Positions 63,001-64,000 of a stretch of DNA of 64,000 bases are shown here, one piece after another. Source of the stretch: Rhea pennata. Taxonomy: Eukaryota > Chordata > Aves > Rheiformes > Rheidae. The notes beneath the pieces were generated by a model. The model saw only the letters and a list, made by a program, of their open reading frames with translations, did no database searches and was not told the DNA's origin. Location of the stretch: contig NC_084682.1 in assembly GCF_028389875.1 (NCBI RefSeq), forward strand, positions 9,124,001-9,188,000. Direction: 5' to 3'. Both the position numbers and the translations under genes were made by a program. Each line of letters begins with the position of its first letter. Position 1 is the stretch's first letter.

Positions 63001-64000
63001 GTTAGTGGGTTTCCTGGGCTTGGCATGTCTGGACCCAGACTGACAGAGGCCTTGATTCCTGTAGCGCTGCAGTGTTTGAGCTCTAAGAGAAAAAACAGAG
63101 ATGATTCTCTGAGTATACACAGGTTATTAACTTGTCCTTGTAGCATCATAGCACCCCCCAGCTTTTAATATGTTCATCTGTAGAATGTCCCTGGGAGGTA
63201 CACTTACTTTGTTTTAGAATTATTTATTAGTTAATTTGTACTGATCTGAGCTAATGTTATGTGTATTGTTTAAAGTTTGTTCTTAAATAATATGGTGAAG
63301 ATCACACATTGGCTCTGTCAGAACACTAACATCTAGATTATTTCTGTAGCCACTGCCTCATCCTTATTCTCATGTGAGCATCTTTAGTAGCTGTAGAGCA
63401 ATGGCAGCTCACCGAGGTAACGTGAGTAAATATAACATGAATCTGTCAGCTCCATCACCTGAGCACTTTTATTTATAGCTTCTAATTTCTTTTTACTTTT
63501 TAAGTATCTTGCATAGTTTTTATGTTGTCACATGAAATTGCAAGCAGTAGCAGAGCTTGCTGTCTTAGTCTGCAGTTGGTAAACTTATACTGCTGGAAGC
63601 CAGGCTAGTCATACTGAAGCCCATTGACTGCTGTGGAAAAAAGATAGATGCAAAGATCAATATCAGGTTATTGCTTGCAGGAAGATATCATATTGTAAAT
63701 ATTTAAAATTCTTTCCCATAACCTTCTAAAAAGAATGGATTTAGATGTTTAGATATTTATGCCTGTGTTCATGAATAAATGTAAATTGTCCAATGCTTAT
63801 GATACAAGAACAAGATTCAAGAGCCCTGACCTGCAAGTCCTACTCTCTTGGCTTTTGATTGCTTAAGGCTAGAAGTGTTGTTGAAATGTCCATTCTTTTT
63901 CAGAAGCACATCCTAGACCCCGTAGACTCAAGACAAGACCAGAGATGTGGTTACAACTTTAGTCAGTAGAGGGAGTATGGACCTCTCTGTTAAAGGACAC
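60070..64000. other. Intergenic region beyond the RFC2 promoter
   Basis: No recognised exon, RNA gene or repeat was seen. In human the next gene is CLIP2, transcribed away from RFC2, but no CLIP2 coding sequence is visible here. The region would at most hold noncoding first exons or introns. A small inverted repeat (9-base arms TATCCTCTG / CAGAGGATA, 7-base loop) lies at 61693-61717. Confidence 0.55.

Overview
This window is nuclear DNA from a vertebrate, most probably a bird. It has split genes with GT-AG introns, CpG-island promoters and vertebrate polyadenylation signals. The four proteins match vertebrate families closely. There is a fragment of the avian LINE CR1 at about 56,708-56,780. 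Three of the genes (EIF4H, LAT2, RFC2) keep the order and orientation of human 7q11.23 (Williams-Beuren region). The fourth (MYBBP1A) lies on 17p13 in human. That combination is known for chicken chromosome 19, but the exact species cannot be read from the sequence.

Layout. (1) 1-12,016, minus strand: the 5' half of MYBBP1A, 14 coding exons giving about 657 residues; the gene runs off the left edge. (2) 12,017-14,078: a 2-kb divergent promoter block with a GC-rich minisatellite, a CpG island and a TATA box. (3) 14,079-24,379, plus strand: EIF4H, 7 coding exons and 255 aa, with an in-frame cassette exon; 3'UTR follows to about 25.3 kb. (4) 24.4-36.1 kb: a long stretch without a recognisable gene, holding a second good poly(A) site near 30.2 kb. 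(5) 36,956-46,368, plus strand: LAT2 (NTAL/LAB), 11 coding exons and 204 aa, with a CpG-island promoter and poly(A) signal at 46,927. (6) 46.9-52.6 kb: convergent intergenic DNA containing one small gene-like unit of unknown reality. (7) 52,830-59,799, minus strand: RFC2, 11 coding exons and 353 aa, ending at a CpG island. (8) 60-64 kb: intergenic; nothing recognised except short ORFs.

All exon boundaries were set by hand from GT/AG sites, and reading phase is preserved across every intron given. The four genes do not form a pathway. MYBBP1A acts in the nucleolus in rRNA synthesis and stress signalling, EIF4H helps eIF4A in translation initiation, LAT2 is a membrane adaptor in immune-receptor signalling, and RFC2 is a clamp-loader ATPase subunit. 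The many other open frames, including frames of more than 200 codons in the CpG islands, are GC-rich or intronic shadows. No new multi-gene system was found. The most interesting items are a duplicated start-codon segment in MYBBP1A, the minisatellite between two divergent promoters, and an intronless TATA/ORF/poly(A)-like unit at 48.9-49.3 kb.
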